Part shown: one piece after another, positions 26,155 to 39,400 of the stretch | Numbering within the stretch: position 1 is the stretch's first letter | Layout: every line of letters starts with the position of its first letter | Origin: Poecilobothrus nobilitatus | Taxonomy: Eukaryota; Arthropoda; Insecta; Diptera; Dolichopodidae | Length of the DNA: 64,000 bases | Assembly: GCA_947095535.1 (NCBI GenBank) | Contig: OX352773.1 | Span: 28,417,398-28,481,397, forward strand | Reading direction: 5' to 3' | Made by a program: the position numbers and the translations under genes | The notes under the pieces: generated by a model | What the model saw: only the letters and a program-made list of their open reading frames with translations | Databases searched by the model: none | What the model was told of the DNA's origin: nothing

Positions 26155-26354
26155 TTTTTTAATGTATGTCACATAAATGTTGTCACATAAATGTGACATG
26201 AAAATTACACAGCCTTTCCTTTTCAGGCGTGGCTCTTCTAAATGTCGTAGGGGAGAATTATTTTTACGACGTGTGTGGGATTCGAACCCACACTCCCTCA
26301 GTGTTTAGAGCGTATTTTATACGTTCTTACCCATTAGGTCACCCAGGCCCCCAA
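26155..26354 (-). mobile_element. SINE-A copy, tRNA-derived
   Basis: On the minus strand it has an A box (TGACCTAATGGG), a perfect anticodon-like hairpin region (around GTATAAAATACGC), and a T-arm with consensus B box GGTTCGAATCC. The SINE body (CGTCGTAAA... TACGACATTT ... GCCTGAAAAGGAAAGGCTGTG) and an A-rich tail follow. ATTTTACATATT (12 bp) lies on both sides (26143-26154 and 26355-26366) as a target-site duplication. This is the copy with the best-preserved pol III promoter boxes. The last part of the body duplicates CACATAAATGT. Confidence 0.9.
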
Positions 26355-26366
26355 ATTTTACATATT

Positions 26367-27793
26367 ATGAACCATTCGCTGACAATTAAATTCTCGATGT
26401 TTCATCCAAAAAAAATTTTTTTATGCTAACAGCAAAAAAAAATTTAATAAAAAAATTTAAAACTAAGTTATGTAAAAGAAGTTATAATCTATATATTATA
26501 CACGGGTATACATAGATACTAAATAGACAGGTAGATAGAAAAAAAAAATTAATAAAAGAACTTAAATTAGAATTTCCAGTTATTAATTGTAAAACAACTA
26601 GTTTAATTTAATTCACTTTGGTTGCAAAGCAATGTGTATAACACATGTATAAAAGTGTATATGCATATGTACGTATATAATTTATAAAATAATGTTGTTT
26701 CTTTCGCACTTGAATATATTATTAAATATAGCTGAAAAAAAAAAATGAATAGATAACAACAACAGTTTCCAAAGTGCAACAAAATATAAATTGATCTGGT
26801 TTAAATTTATTTGTTGTTATCGCTATTAATGCTGCTATTGGTTGTTTGCTTGGTTTGGTAATATAAATGTTTGTTAGATGTATAGTTTTGCTGTTTTTTT
26901 TTTTTTTTTTGTTGTCAATAATTATTTGTCAAAAAATTTTTCATTGAAAAACAACATTCAACCTTGAGTTATTTTAATTAAATTGTATTTAGATTAAGTT
27001 TTTACTCCCAATAGGGGGTCAACTTTGTTTTTTTTTGCGTTAGTGATAATGGATTGATGATGTTAGTGTTGATTATGATAATATAGATGTTGTTAATGGT
27101 ATAAATAAGAGATACAGTTATAATGATGATTATAATTATGTATTTTTATGAAAAAATCCTTTTTATATAATTTTTATATATACATATATATATATATATG
27201 TATGTATAATGTATATATAAAATAAAAATATAATTTGAACGACATTTTAATATACTGGTTTCTATTTTGTTTTTGTTTCTCATCTTTTGATTAATTTAAG
27301 TTATATCAGTCGATATATATATGTATATACACATATGTATATACATATGTATATATAAGAGGTGTATGACATATTGTGGGAAAATTAAACTTTCTAAAGA
27401 AATATTTTTTAATTTATTTTCTTTTTGTTTTTCCATATTTATTTCTATCTTCATTCTACATACATAAAATTATTTCTTGTTTTTTTTTTTTACAATTTTT
27501 GAATCTACAGAAAAATGTTTAAAATTTTTTTTTTCGCAACATTTTTGTTCTAGGATTTGGTTCGCCTATTATGTATTCTTGATGTTTCAACGTTAATAAC
27601 TAAATGGCTATAATTATTTTTTTGTTTTTGAAAATTTTGTAATTTTGTTGTTCTTTAAAAGTTCAAGCCAAGTAAAAATTATTATAATAAAAATTATACC
27701 TAGTAAAAATCATATTTTAATTAAAAATTTTGAAGGGAATAAGTTGTTTGTAATTAACGATTTTTATATAAGTTTTAATAAAGTTTCAAAAAT
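26367..27793. other. AT-rich non-coding stretch
   Basis: No gene recognised. It has alternating TATA/CATATG-type runs at 27180-27360 and homopolymers. Confidence 0.6.
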
Positions 27794-27804
27794 AATTATT
27801 TTAC

Positions 27805-28000
27805 GGAGCCTTGGTGGCTTAAATAGGTGAGAGCGTATGAAATACGATAAAAACACCGAGGTAGTGTGGGTTCGAATTCCACATATGTCGTAAAAATTAT
27901 TCCCCCTTACGACATTTACAGCCACGCCTGAATAAGGAAAGGCTGTGTAAAATATCCTTCTCACATTTATGTGGAATGTAGGTACTAAAAAAAAAAAAAA
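27805..28000 (+). mobile_element. SINE-A copy, tRNA-derived
   Basis: The head begins GGAGCCTTGGTGGC and keeps the B box GGTTCGAATTCC; its A box is degenerate. The body carries the TCGTAA...TTACGAC inverted repeat, the GCCTGAATAAGGAAAGGC segment and an A tail of about 17. An 11-bp target-site duplication, AATTATTTTAC, flanks it (27794-27804 and 28001-28011). It lies about 1.45 kb from, and inverted to, the copy at 26155-26354. Confidence 0.92.
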
Positions 28001-28011
28001 AATTATTTTAC

Positions 28012-29379
28012 CAGCTCGAAATTGTTTCTATATATATTGTGTATTTCATAGATTATATTATTGTATATATTTCTAAATTTAATTTTTAAGGATTTTGTAA
28101 TAAAATGTTTAAATATATTAAATTTTTTTTTTCCTGCAATTAAATTGAACTGTTTTTGTAATATGTGGTTGTAAATTTTTTAACAATTTTTTTTTTTCTT
28201 TCCATAAAAAAAATAAATAAACTTTTTACCACCCTCATTCGGAAACAATATCATTATTTACAAATTCTCCATAGACTTATTATGCTCCAGAAGAGAATAT
28301 GGACCAGAAAAATAAAAAAAATTATTTTTATTTCCGATTTTTTTTTTTGCTTATTTTGTTTTAATAAATTTCGTTGTTTTTGGTTTCATTCTTATCGAAA
28401 ACTCATCATAACTTGTTCCACTTCTTATTTTGTATCCATTCAAAAGTAATCATAATCAATGAAACCATAGAGACTCACTATAGTTATGTTATAATATGGT
28501 TGGTTTTTGTCTACCCAATTGACATTTAATACTAAATTTGTTTTTGTTTTTGGTTTTTTGGCTCTTAAAGTATATAACGTAGGAAATTTTTAAAAATCCA
28601 ACAAACCAAATAATTTTACCTAAACGCCTACATAGCATTTATTTACAGGCCGCAGCCAAAATCAAAATATGTACTAAATGTTGTATTATATATTATATAC
28701 ATAAATAGTGGTGGAAAGTGGAAAGAAACATGTATATTATTTAGTACAATGAGATGTTTAGTACAAAAAATATACTATATTATAGTTGTATATAATTACT
28801 ATGTAGTTATGTATCTGAAATAATGTTATATTTATATGCAAAATACATTATACAGATAGATATAATGAATAAATATATACACCATTATATAAACCATTAT
28901 GTGTATATTCAAATAACTTAATATAATATTTTTTTTTAAGTAAAATTCATGTATTTTACTGTTGTTAGAACAAACAAAAAAAAAAGAATTTAAAGATAGT
29001 TTGTTAGTAATATTGGTCCTTTGGTTGTGCTATATTTAAAAGTTGTAAATATTGTATTAGTAGAAAATTGTGTTTATTTAAGTTAATATACTTTTGATGG
29101 TAATACGTTGTTAAATATAAAAGTTTTTTAATTATAAATTAATTTTTATAACCATTTATAAAATACAATAATGTAGAAAATAAGAATTTCTAACCACTCA
29201 GATATTATTTTGTATTTCATTTGTATATTTTGTACAATAAGAGGCATTTCAACTAAGGAAATTATTATCACTGATAATTAATAAAAAGTTCTGTAGAAAA
29301 ATTATATTATATCGACACTAAAAAATTTTTTTGTATATATTTATTTCATTGCTCATAATATAGTTTTATATTTTTTGCA
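28012..29379. other. AT-rich non-coding stretch
   Basis: Nothing recognised apart from homopolymers and TA-rich words. The open frame at 28165-28449 has no domain. Confidence 0.6.
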
Positions 29380-29389
29380 CATTACTCAA

Positions 29390-30500
29390 AAAATTTTTGA
29401 AAAATTTGCTTATTAGTTTCACTCTGTCCGTCAATCCGTTTGTCTGTTTGTTTATACAATGTCTACACCGTTAAAGATAGATTAATGAAGTTTTAGTAGA
29501 ACCATGAATACATATAATAAAAAAAATAATGTCGTAGAAAAAGTTTTTTATGTAGCTCCACCTATTACGGGACTACAGTTTCTCAAAATTTGAAAAAGGT
29601 CTATTTTTATATTATGTATATCTCAAGTTATCTTAACATTTATTATCTCAAGCTGGCATTTATTTAATTGAAAAAAGCTATATGAGTTTTTTTTTACCTT
29701 TATAAATCAATATCAATATACCGTTGAAAAGAAAATTTTACAAAATTTTGCTCCTTTCATATTTCGGTTACGCTTATAGATGGAGACTTGAAATTAGAAA
29801 AGCTCTTACAGTTTTAGTACAAGTTGTATCAGAAATATTTTTTATACCACACTCTGTTGAGAGCTATTAGGGGTCAAAAATTGAAAATTTCCTATTTTTA
29901 AACTCCTGTAATTAAGGCACTTGTGCAAATTTTTTCAAAGTAAAAACTTTACAGAGCTCCAGCTCCTCAAATTAAAAAAAAAACTCCTATTTTTAATGTT
30001 TATATGTCAGGTTCTGCTTCAAAATATTTTAATACAGAGATGTCAAACAACAAGAAATATTATTATTAGCTTGATTTATAAATCAATGTCAAAAAAATAC
30101 AATTTTTATCAAATTTAGTATTTAAATTTATCCTTACGTAAAAAGAGGCTTTTTTAAGATTTTGCTTCCTTCATATCTCCAAAGTGCGTTTAGTTAGAAC
30201 CTTGTAATCCTGAAAAAAAAAAATCTTTTGAAATAATTATAAATTATCTAGGGAAATTTTTTTGTACCAACCCCTATTTGAGAGCTATTAGGCGTAAAAA
30301 ATTTAAAATTTACTATTTTCGGGTTATAATTTATTATTTAGGGTTACCTTAAAATTAAAGAAGGTTAGTGTTTCTTGGTTTTTTTACATTTTTTCCTTAT
30401 ATTCTAAGAAAAATTTCAAAATTTGGTGCAATTCTGATAGAAATTTTTTCTGAACCTTTCCCTGGAAAATATGCGTCTTTAAAAACCATTAGTTAACATT
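29390..30500. repeat. Degenerate interspersed repeat with a ~415-bp internal duplication
   Basis: GAGCTATTAG with similar flanks occurs at 29861 and 30282, and TTTTGCTYC followed by TTCATAT at 29746 and 30160. Matching blocks keep the same order 414-421 bp apart, so a segment of about 415 bp was duplicated in tandem and has since diverged. The left part has TCTGTCCGTCAATCCG, the kind of tetranucleotide-rich word seen in old insect transposons. No coding frame survives. Family unknown. Confidence 0.6.
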
Positions 30501-31571
30501 CCAACTGTTTATTTTAAATGGAAGACAGAACTTTTCAATGTAACAGTATAAAATTGTTGTAAAAGATATATAAATTTAAAGTATTCTAACTCAAAAACCT
30601 TAATTAAAAGGGGGGGAAAAAATGTGTGGGATTATTTTTTAAAAGCGTTATTAGGGCTCATTCTATTTTGACTTTCTTTTTTTTTTTTTTTATTATTTAT
30701 TCAATCGCTTCTCAAAATTCAATATGAAACGTTAGAATATTATAATGTGGTTGTTTGTGTTATTATAAATATGGTATCTTTAAGATACATTTTATCTCAA
30801 TGTATATCATGGCTCATGGGTGACAACACACTGACAGGTAAGGAAATAAAAAAAAAAACTAGAAAAGAAGCTAACAAGAATATAATCGAAATCGATAAAA
30901 ATTTCAAATCAAAATGTTAGCACTTAATAATGGGGTTTCTTTGTTGATTTGTGTTGATTTGTTTTTTTTTTGTTCTTAATATTATTTACGTCATTTTTTT
31001 TTTGTGTTTTGTTACAAGTGCATTTCAATGGAAATTGAAAATCCATAATAAAAATGTCAATTCTTACAATGGTATAAAAACACGTCCATATACCAAAATA
31101 CATGTTGACATTTTTTTTTTTTTATTGGGATTTCAAGGTAGAAATAATGCATCATCGTCTAAACTGAGATTTTATATAAAAATTTTTTTTTTTTCTATTT
31201 TGTTCATATAAAGATACAATACAATCGAATATGTAGAGCATAAGTATAATATTATTGTGTGTATGAATGTAGGTTTTTTATTTTTTATTGCATTTTAGTA
31301 TTAAATCTTTTATTCTTGTGTATTGGAATTCATTCTTTTTTTTTCAAAATCAAAACGAACCAACATCAATTTCTAATCATATTGTAGTTTAATGTATGTA
31401 TATATACATATAATATATATGTGCATCTTTTATTCTTTTATATGCTGCTGCTGTTGATGGTAATATTATCTGTAGGTAGTTTATAATTTACAATAGATTA
31501 GAATTGAGTTTGGACTTGGATAGATTAATGAATATATCATTTGGTCAATTCTTTATTCATTTAAAATTGTA

Positions 31572-31614
<43 letters not shown>

Positions 31615-32142
31615 GAATATACATATATGTTATATATATACATACATATAGATATAAAATAGATTTAACAGAATTTGATGACATTGTTTTGTGGTCTTGA
31701 TTGAAGTGGTAACCACATCAGATCACATTCTACTAACAAATATACTTAATAATACATTTGTATATACATATATATACATTTATACATACATAGGTAAATT
31801 TAAATAGGATATTGTAATTTTGGTTAGAAAGTCACAAATTATATTTAGGAGCAAAAATTTATTTTATTGTTATGTTAATTTTTCAAAATACAAAAAAAAA
31901 AAAGAAGAACTCTTCAAAAAGACAACATGTATATAGCCGCTCCTTATTATTTTAATTTTTATTTTATATTTAAATATTAATGACAATAGAAAATTTTGTT
32001 AAAAAGATCAATATCATTTAAATTTTCATTTTAAATTTATATATAAAAAAAAAAAAAATATTATTACGCACTTGTTATGCATACTTTTATTGTTTAAAAA
32101 AAATAAAAAAAATGGTTTGGTTTCTACTAAAGTCAATTAATT

Positions 32143-32174
<32 letters not shown>

Positions 32175-32880
32175 CATATATGTACTTATAAATTAAGACA
32201 TTTTTTTCATTTTGATTTTCATGGTTATATAACTTATGAATTAGGACAAAAGTGGAACCATCCTGAGTTTTTTGTTTAATCATTTTATTTATTTATTTGT
32301 TAGATAAAGATATTCAATTGTTCTTAAAGAATGCACATTTAGTTTTTTTTTGTCCAAAATTATTTTGAAAAAATCTTAAGATTTTGTTTATTATTATTAT
32401 TTTAATTTTGATCACTTATTTTGTTTATCTTAAATAATAAATCATTTTAAAAATTATTAAAATTATGAATAAGATAGTTTTCCATGTTGACTTTTTCATA
32501 TACTTATATGTAAATGCAAATAAATATTATAATCAAAAACAATATCATATCATATATGAAACGTTTTAAAATTCTACGAAAATGTATTTTAGGCAGCTAA
32601 AAACTTTTAAATCAGAAATTTCTGGTTGAAAAACTATCAAGCATCCTTTCCAATTTTCAAATTGACTTAAATGTTGGTATTTGTTATAATTTTACATATT
32701 ATGTAACAAAATAATTTTTTTTTAGATAAACGAACAGTGATCCCCTGAACCTTCCCTGGTATAATTTAATTATTCTATCAAATATATTCTAATTTCATAG
32801 AAAACTGAGTTTTTGACACAAAACTACGTAAAATTTAATTTAACTGCTTACAATAGTTTCCTATAGTTACCAACTATTTT
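30501..32880. other. AT-rich non-coding stretch
   Basis: It contains (AT)n runs and homopolymers. A 5' splice-site-like word, CTGACAG followed by GTAAGG, is at 30830-30842, but no supported exon precedes it. No gene recognised. Confidence 0.55.
31575..31609. repeat. (AT)n microsatellite
   Basis: About 17 uninterrupted AT units. A second run of about 13 units is at 32142-32167. Confidence 0.9.
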
Positions 32881-33062
32881 TTATTGCATTTCTCTACCAC
32901 ATATGTAAATGTGGACAGGAAATTACATATAGTCTTTCCTGTTCAGAAGTGGCTGTAAATGTCTTAAGGGGGAATAACTCTTACGACGTGTATGGGAACC
33001 CACACTCTCTCGGTATTTACAGCGTATTTTATACGCTCTTACTCACTATGCCATCGAGGCCC
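32881..33062 (-). mobile_element. SINE-A copy, degenerate
   Basis: On the minus strand it starts GGGCCTCGATGGCATAG and keeps the anticodon-like hairpin, but the T-arm has lost about four bases of the T loop, which breaks the B box. The SINE body is recognisable (TTATTCCCCCTTAAGACATTT, CTGAACAGGAAAG). Only a short, diverged duplication (TTACCAA) remains at the flanks. Probably the oldest of the four copies. Confidence 0.85.
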
Positions 33063-36059
33063 ATAATTACCAATTTTAATTTGCGGCAATGCATGCAGGC
33101 GCAGCCACTTTTTCTTATATATATAGATACAATTTTTAAATTTTAAATTTATTAAAATCTAAAAGACAATCTTTTTATCGTTTCTAATACTTTCCTTAAA
33201 TTATTCGAACACAATATAAATAATAATTTTTTTCTTTAGTTATAATTTCTAATACAACTGTCAATTTTAATGCAATTCTCTGTATAGTTTATTCGTGTGT
33301 GATAAATCAGTGGTAAAGCGTTATAATAGATAAAAGGGTAGGGCCAATTGCAATTTAACATTTTTTTTTTAATATTTATTATTTTTTTTATTTTTGAATG
33401 ATAACAATATTATTGAATGATAAGTTATAAATAATTGTTGTTTTGAACATTTAAGAAATGATAAGTTTTTATATTTGTTTGGATTTCTATGAAAAATCCA
33501 TTAAAAAGAGGAAGAAAAGAGAATAGAAAAAAAAAACCAAAATAGAATGAAAATATTAAATAAATCGATTGTAAAGTTAACAGATATTAGGAACAAAAAA
33601 AAAAAAAATTTAAAAGAAAAAGAAAATAACAAAAAACCGGCTATAAAATTGAAATTCATAGATTCAAGAAATTTTATAAAAAAAAAATATAAAAAACATT
33701 TACTTTTGTATTATTTTTATATTATATAAGTTTGTATTATCTTGTATTAAAATAATAACGATATGTAAGTAGATAAATTATATTTTTATTAATATGTTTA
33801 TATATATATATGTATAATATATTATTATATGTATGAATTTATACCTTAATTGATACACCATCCGATAGAGGAAATGAGAATCGAAAAGATGTTGTGTTTT
33901 TTTTTTTTTTTATATAATTTTTCTTTTTCTTTTCTCATAAGAAAGTTGTTTTCATTTATATTATGTTTTCTTTCTGTTCTTTGTTATACTTTATTTCTAT
34001 CTCTTTCTATTAAAAGAAGAAAAAAAAAAAAGAAAAATTTATATCTATCTATCTAAATTAAGAAATCAATTTTGAAAATTGAAAAGATGATTTTTTAATT
34101 ATAATGGAGGAAGTTTTTAAGATGATTTTTGTCGATTTCTGCTACGATCACAATTAATATGGTGGTTTTCTGTTTTGTGTTTTAAGAAGGAAAAGAAACC
34201 AAATAAAAAGAAAAAAATTAAAACTTAAATATTTTTTTTTTTGCTTTTTTATTATTTTTCTGATTTGTTTTTTTTTTTTTTGTAATGTACTAAGAAAAAT
34301 TACTTCCGTTCTACATTGTCTGTTGTTTTTCCTTATTTCTCTTTCTATCAATTTGCTTTTTTCGTTTTTGTTTTTTTGCTGCTTTGAAATCTTTAGAATC
34401 TTTAACTTTTTTTTTTTTTATTGTTATTTTCTTATAACTTAAAGACTTTCGTAATTCGTATAGTTGTTTTTTCCTGTAAGTGAAATAATATTTTGATGGA
34501 TTAAAATGTTTTTCTGAAACGATCGATTAACCTAGTAATTTTATATCGATAGCAAAAAAAAAAAAAAAAGTTATTCAATTTTTCTTTTTTTTAACAAGAA
34601 GAGACAAAAAAAGCAAGTATATGAGGAGGATTTTTTGAATTCGTATTTAAGTGTTAAGTATATAAAGAAAAAATTTGGAAGAATTTTTGCACGAGGAGAA
34701 AAATCAAAAAAAAAAGTTATTTAATTTGCTAAAAGAATTGTTTTGGAAAATTACTCTGTACAATAAAAGTGAGACATTCAGATTTTTTTTTTTTCATTTT
34801 ACTTCTTTAAAAAAATTTAATATCTCGCCGTGTTGGAAAAAAAGAAAAAAAAATTTAATGACTTATAATTTAATTTGAAATTTTGTTTTTTTTTTTGTTT
34901 TTTTTTTCTCTTGCTGTTTATTGGTTAATAGTTGTTGGGAAATATTTTAAAAAAATTACTGTAAACGAACAAAAAACAAAAAAAAAAAAACAACTTATAT
35001 TACTCGTAGAATGAAAATCACTTATCTATAATGAGTTTCCTTTCTAAATTATTATGAAAATTATGGAAAGTTAAAATTGATTATTAAAAATTAATGTATA
35101 AATTAACGAAAAGTTTTGATTAAGTTTTTAGGGAAATCGGAAATGACTTTATTAATATTTAATTTTTCAAATTGATTGATTATTTTGCTTTTTTTTTTTG
35201 TTTTTTTTTTAGAGAAAACTTTAATCTGTCATACATTATAATTTCATGATTATTAGCTGTAGCTATAGTTATGTCAATATACTTGAATGCAAATAATTTC
35301 AAATTTTTTAATCTTATGTTACCTAAATAGTATTTAATTTGATCCACAGTTTATATATAATTTTCTATACTGTAAAAAAACACAATATTTTAAATCTTTA
35401 TAATACATACAACCTTTAAAAGGGACGGTAATTATTAAAATAAAATCATAAATTTAAAAGATTCTAACACAGATGTAATTTAAAGCTTTAAATATTACAA
35501 TTTATTCTTTATATTATATCAAATAACAAAAAAAAAAAATCAGCTGTCTCCACCACAGGACCGACCGCCACTACACAAAAAGTACAATGCCAAAATTTAT
35601 AGGATTTTTTACATAATAATTTATATCAAAGCAAAATAACTTCTAATAATTTAATAACATTTTGTTTTATTCAATAAAAATAATTATAAGCAATGAAATC
35701 GTAAAAATATATGTACATTCATTCATACATCCATTTATTATTATTATTATTGTAATGTAGATACATGATTTTTTTTTCATTCAAAAAATAATATTAGAAG
35801 TAAAAAATAATAAAAACTGTAAACAAATACAAAACAAACATAAGATTAATATTAAATCTGCTAACAAAAATTTTACCGTTTTAATTTTATGTTATCAACA
35901 AATGAATAAATAATATGCATTGGCATAGATTGGATAAGTACATACATATGTATATGTATATAAATTTTTAGAGATATAAAAAAAATTGTTCATATAAATT
36001 CATATGGAGTGTTATGTATGAAATTTGGACTTAGAAAAAAAATTAAATAAAAGTTCAAG
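33063..36059. other. AT-rich non-coding stretch
   Basis: Dominated by long A and T runs. The open frames here (33547-33729, 33850-34056, 34154-34351 and 34675-34878) are Lys- or Phe-rich low-complexity translations. Nothing recognised. Confidence 0.6.
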
Positions 36060-36475
36060 TTAGTCGGATCAAAAAATGTTCTATGGCAAAGTTGTTCCTC
36101 TTTACTTGTGTAACAACTTTTTCTTAATAATTTTTCTCACCAAATTTTTCTGTTACGAAATATTCGTAAAAAACTTAAAAAGTACACTAGTAAACTTGCG
36201 GTTGTCCGATTTGCTCCAAAAGCTTATCAATCCGAGATATTTACGTCAAAACCTTAAATATGAAATTTCAAAAAATTCCGCTCAGTCGTTTAAGCTTTAC
36301 ACGTGCCTACAGACACACACACGCACCCACACACACACACACACAGACGGACATCATGCTGAAAATTTTTTTACAGCCTTCTCCACACCGCAGTAGTGCC
36401 AAAATCTCGGGTACACAGTTTTAGTATGAAAACAATACCTACCTTATACATTAATGTATGCGGTCGGTAAAAAAA
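36060..36475 (+). repeat. Possible old interspersed repeat
   Basis: A stretch of more complex sequence (CCGCTCAGTCGTTTAAGC, then a (CA)n tract, CAGACGGACATCATGCTGAAAA and a right end at GGTCGGTAAAAAAAAA). The word order, a CACA/CAGA tract followed by GACATCATG, is common in insect transposon remnants. There is only one copy in the window and no target-site duplication was found, so the identity is open. Confidence 0.35.
36311..36346. repeat. (CA)n microsatellite, interrupted
   Basis: CA dinucleotides interrupted by ACGCACCC near the middle. Confidence 0.85.
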
Positions 36476-39400
36476 AAATTGAGAAAAAATTAAATTTAAT
36501 GGAAAATTTTAGTTAAAAAAAATAATCGTTTATTCATTTCAATACAGATGTTACTTTAATCTTTACCCAATATAAAATTAGAGTACTGGTCAGACAAGAT
36601 AAATTTCTTTTTTTTTTTTTTTTTTTAGATTTTTTTCAGAAATTTCAATACTTTTCGACTTTAAAAAAAATCATTCTCTTACATTGTTTTCTGAATTTAA
36701 AATTTAATATAAAATAATTTTTATAATGAAATATTTTTTAACAATATAGCAACTAGCACAAATCTATTGTCAAATTTGAGAAATTTTAGAAATTTTAGAA
36801 ATTTTACAATCAATTGTAGACAAAAGTTCATTCATATTAACCTCAAAATAAAAACCAAAAAAAAAAAAAAAAACAAAAAAAAAAATATAAAAAATAAAAC
36901 ACTATTATTTCTACTATGATTATCCTTTCTGATTTTGAATGTCTTTTAAAAAATTATTAACCCACATAGTTACTCTTATTTTTAAATAAAAGAAAATGGT
37001 AAAAATAAAAATTTATATCTAAATTATTTTAAGGCAATCTTTTTTTTTTTATTTCTTTTTTGTTCTTTTTGTTTTTTATTTTCTTCAAATAAAAATATAA
37101 TGAAAAATTTAACATTTTGCTTATGGCAAAAATTACACATTCTCAATTTAAAGCCCAATTTCATTGTTCTTTCACATACTATTATAGAAAATCGAATCCT
37201 TAAATTTAAAATAAAATAAATAAAAAGACAAAAAATGTTTATTATGTATGTATTAAACATAAAAATGCAAAAAGGATATTTGTTTTTTTTTTTGCTCTGA
37301 TTTTTTATTTCTAATATAAATTTTTTAGTTAAAACTTTTTTGGGAAATATCTAAAAAAAAAAAGGTTTTGAAAAGAATAAAAAAAAAAATTATTTGATTA
37401 AAGTGACCATTTAACGTGTAAACTATTTTAGGACTTTCTGAATTTTGATAAAAAAAAAGAAAATTTAACGTTTTTTTTTTCATTTTTTTGTGAAGGAAAA
37501 TTTAATCATTCACTTTTATTTGCTATTTTATAAACATTAATATTAATATTCAATAAACTGGGATTTAAATATAAATATCTTTAAATATACTATGTACGGT
37601 TTTTAAAAATTCATATCATCTGTAGCTATACCTAACGTATATGTAGAAAGCCATGAACAATATTTTAGGTGTACGTGTAGAAATCGCAAAATAAATATTG
37701 CGTATAGATATAGGCAGTATATCTTTCTAAATTTTATCACGTGTAGATATTGAAATTCAAAGGCGAAATTCAAATTCAAATTTTAAAACTTATGCATTGG
37801 AAAAAATATATTTTAAATTCCAGTTAAAAATTAATGATTTTGTTTTAATTATAAACTCTATTTTAATAAAAAAGAAAGGAACAAATACTAAAAAAGTTCT
37901 AGATCAAAATAAATTTTTCGTATACGTAGTATTAATTAGGCTTAGTATTCAATGTTATGAATGTAGGCTTAGTATACAATTTATCAAAATTTAAAAATTC
38001 TTTAAAATCATGCCAATTTAAGTCATTATAATCAAAACAATTTGGTTACTTTAATTATATGTCATTATTTAATATACAAAATAATAACATAGTATAGAAA
38101 ATTCCCATCTTGAATAATATTATACAAATTTAAGAAAAAAAAAAATAAATAAAAGAACTTTTCTGATTAGAAATACATAAAAATAAAAAAAATATTTCGT
38201 ATTTATACATATATAAAAGAAAAAGGAAGAATTATTTAATTCTTTTTTTTAGATTTAAAAAAAAAAAAAAAATATGTTATTTTTTTATAAATATATTATG
38301 TATATATACAGATTTTTCTTTATTTTAAATGCTTTTAAAATAAAAATGCATTGAAATACAAAATTTATCCCTTATTTTTTACATTTTTTATTTGTTGTAT
38401 TTTAAATATATTAAGTATCTTATATATGTATCTTTAGGCTATATCTTGTGCTTAAGAATACATTTTTTTCAAGAATTTAATTATTAGTTTAATGATTATT
38501 TTTTTTTATTATCTATTATTAGTATTATTTTTTGTGTAATTTGTTTTCTAAATAAGAAAGTCATAATAAATTATTAATTTCAGAATTTAAAGAAATTACA
38601 GAAAATCAAAAATTAAAGATTATACAAAATATAAAAGAAAACTTTGTTTAAAAATCTTATTTTTTTTTTTTTAAATTTTAAAATCTGGGGCACTGTGTAA
38701 TATCTTTTATAATTTCAAATTTTTTTTTTTTTTATTTTCTTTAAATCAATCAGAGACCGAGACCCTTAAAGCAATACAAAACATTATAACCAGTTACAGA
38801 AAAAAAAAAAAAAAAAAAGTCTTTAAAATTATGTGTCTTTTGATATGCAAATGAAAAATTAGCAAAAAAATTTTCTCATCTTTATTTTTTTATTTTTTTC
38901 ATACTTCATTTTCTTTTTTGTTGGCCTAATTAAATAGTCCTGAGTTCTAATTCTAAATTTAGAGTTAAAACTACAGTTGTTTTTTTTTTTCTCTTTTTAC
39001 ATTTCTTAATTTTTATTTGTCTTAGGAAAAAATTTTTTTCTACTAAAAAAAATAAAAAAAAAACTCACTTTTTTTAATAGGTATACAAAAAATTCAGGAG
39101 ATATTTATAAAGCAAAATATATATATGCATTCCCATTTGTCTTTTTGCTATCATATGAGTCAATTTATTTACTAATTATAAAAAGTCTATGACTTTGTGA
39201 TCAAGAGCAATAAGAAAAATAAAATTATAAACCAGGCAAACAGAACAAATAAAAGGCAAGTTTTTCAAATAACATTGACGTAACTGTATTTGGTTTTCCT
39301 ACCTATACCAAAAACAAAGAAAATTTTAAAGGAATAAAGAATTTAAAAAATTGCTTTCGTTTTTTATATAACTTTGTGATCCTACAAAAAAAAAAAAAAA

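Noticed and set aside
26279..26340. Possible functional tRNA genes at the B-box words (26279, 27868, 48341, 56891)
   Set aside because: Each lies in a repeat with a SINE body, an A-rich tail and in most cases a target-site duplication. None has a normal acceptor stem pairing.
26229..26429. Short proteins with CGIRTHTPSVF-like words (also at 27764-27964 and 48212-48433)
   Set aside because: These are translations of SINE-A copies read across the T-arm region. The recurrence follows the SINE and not a gene.
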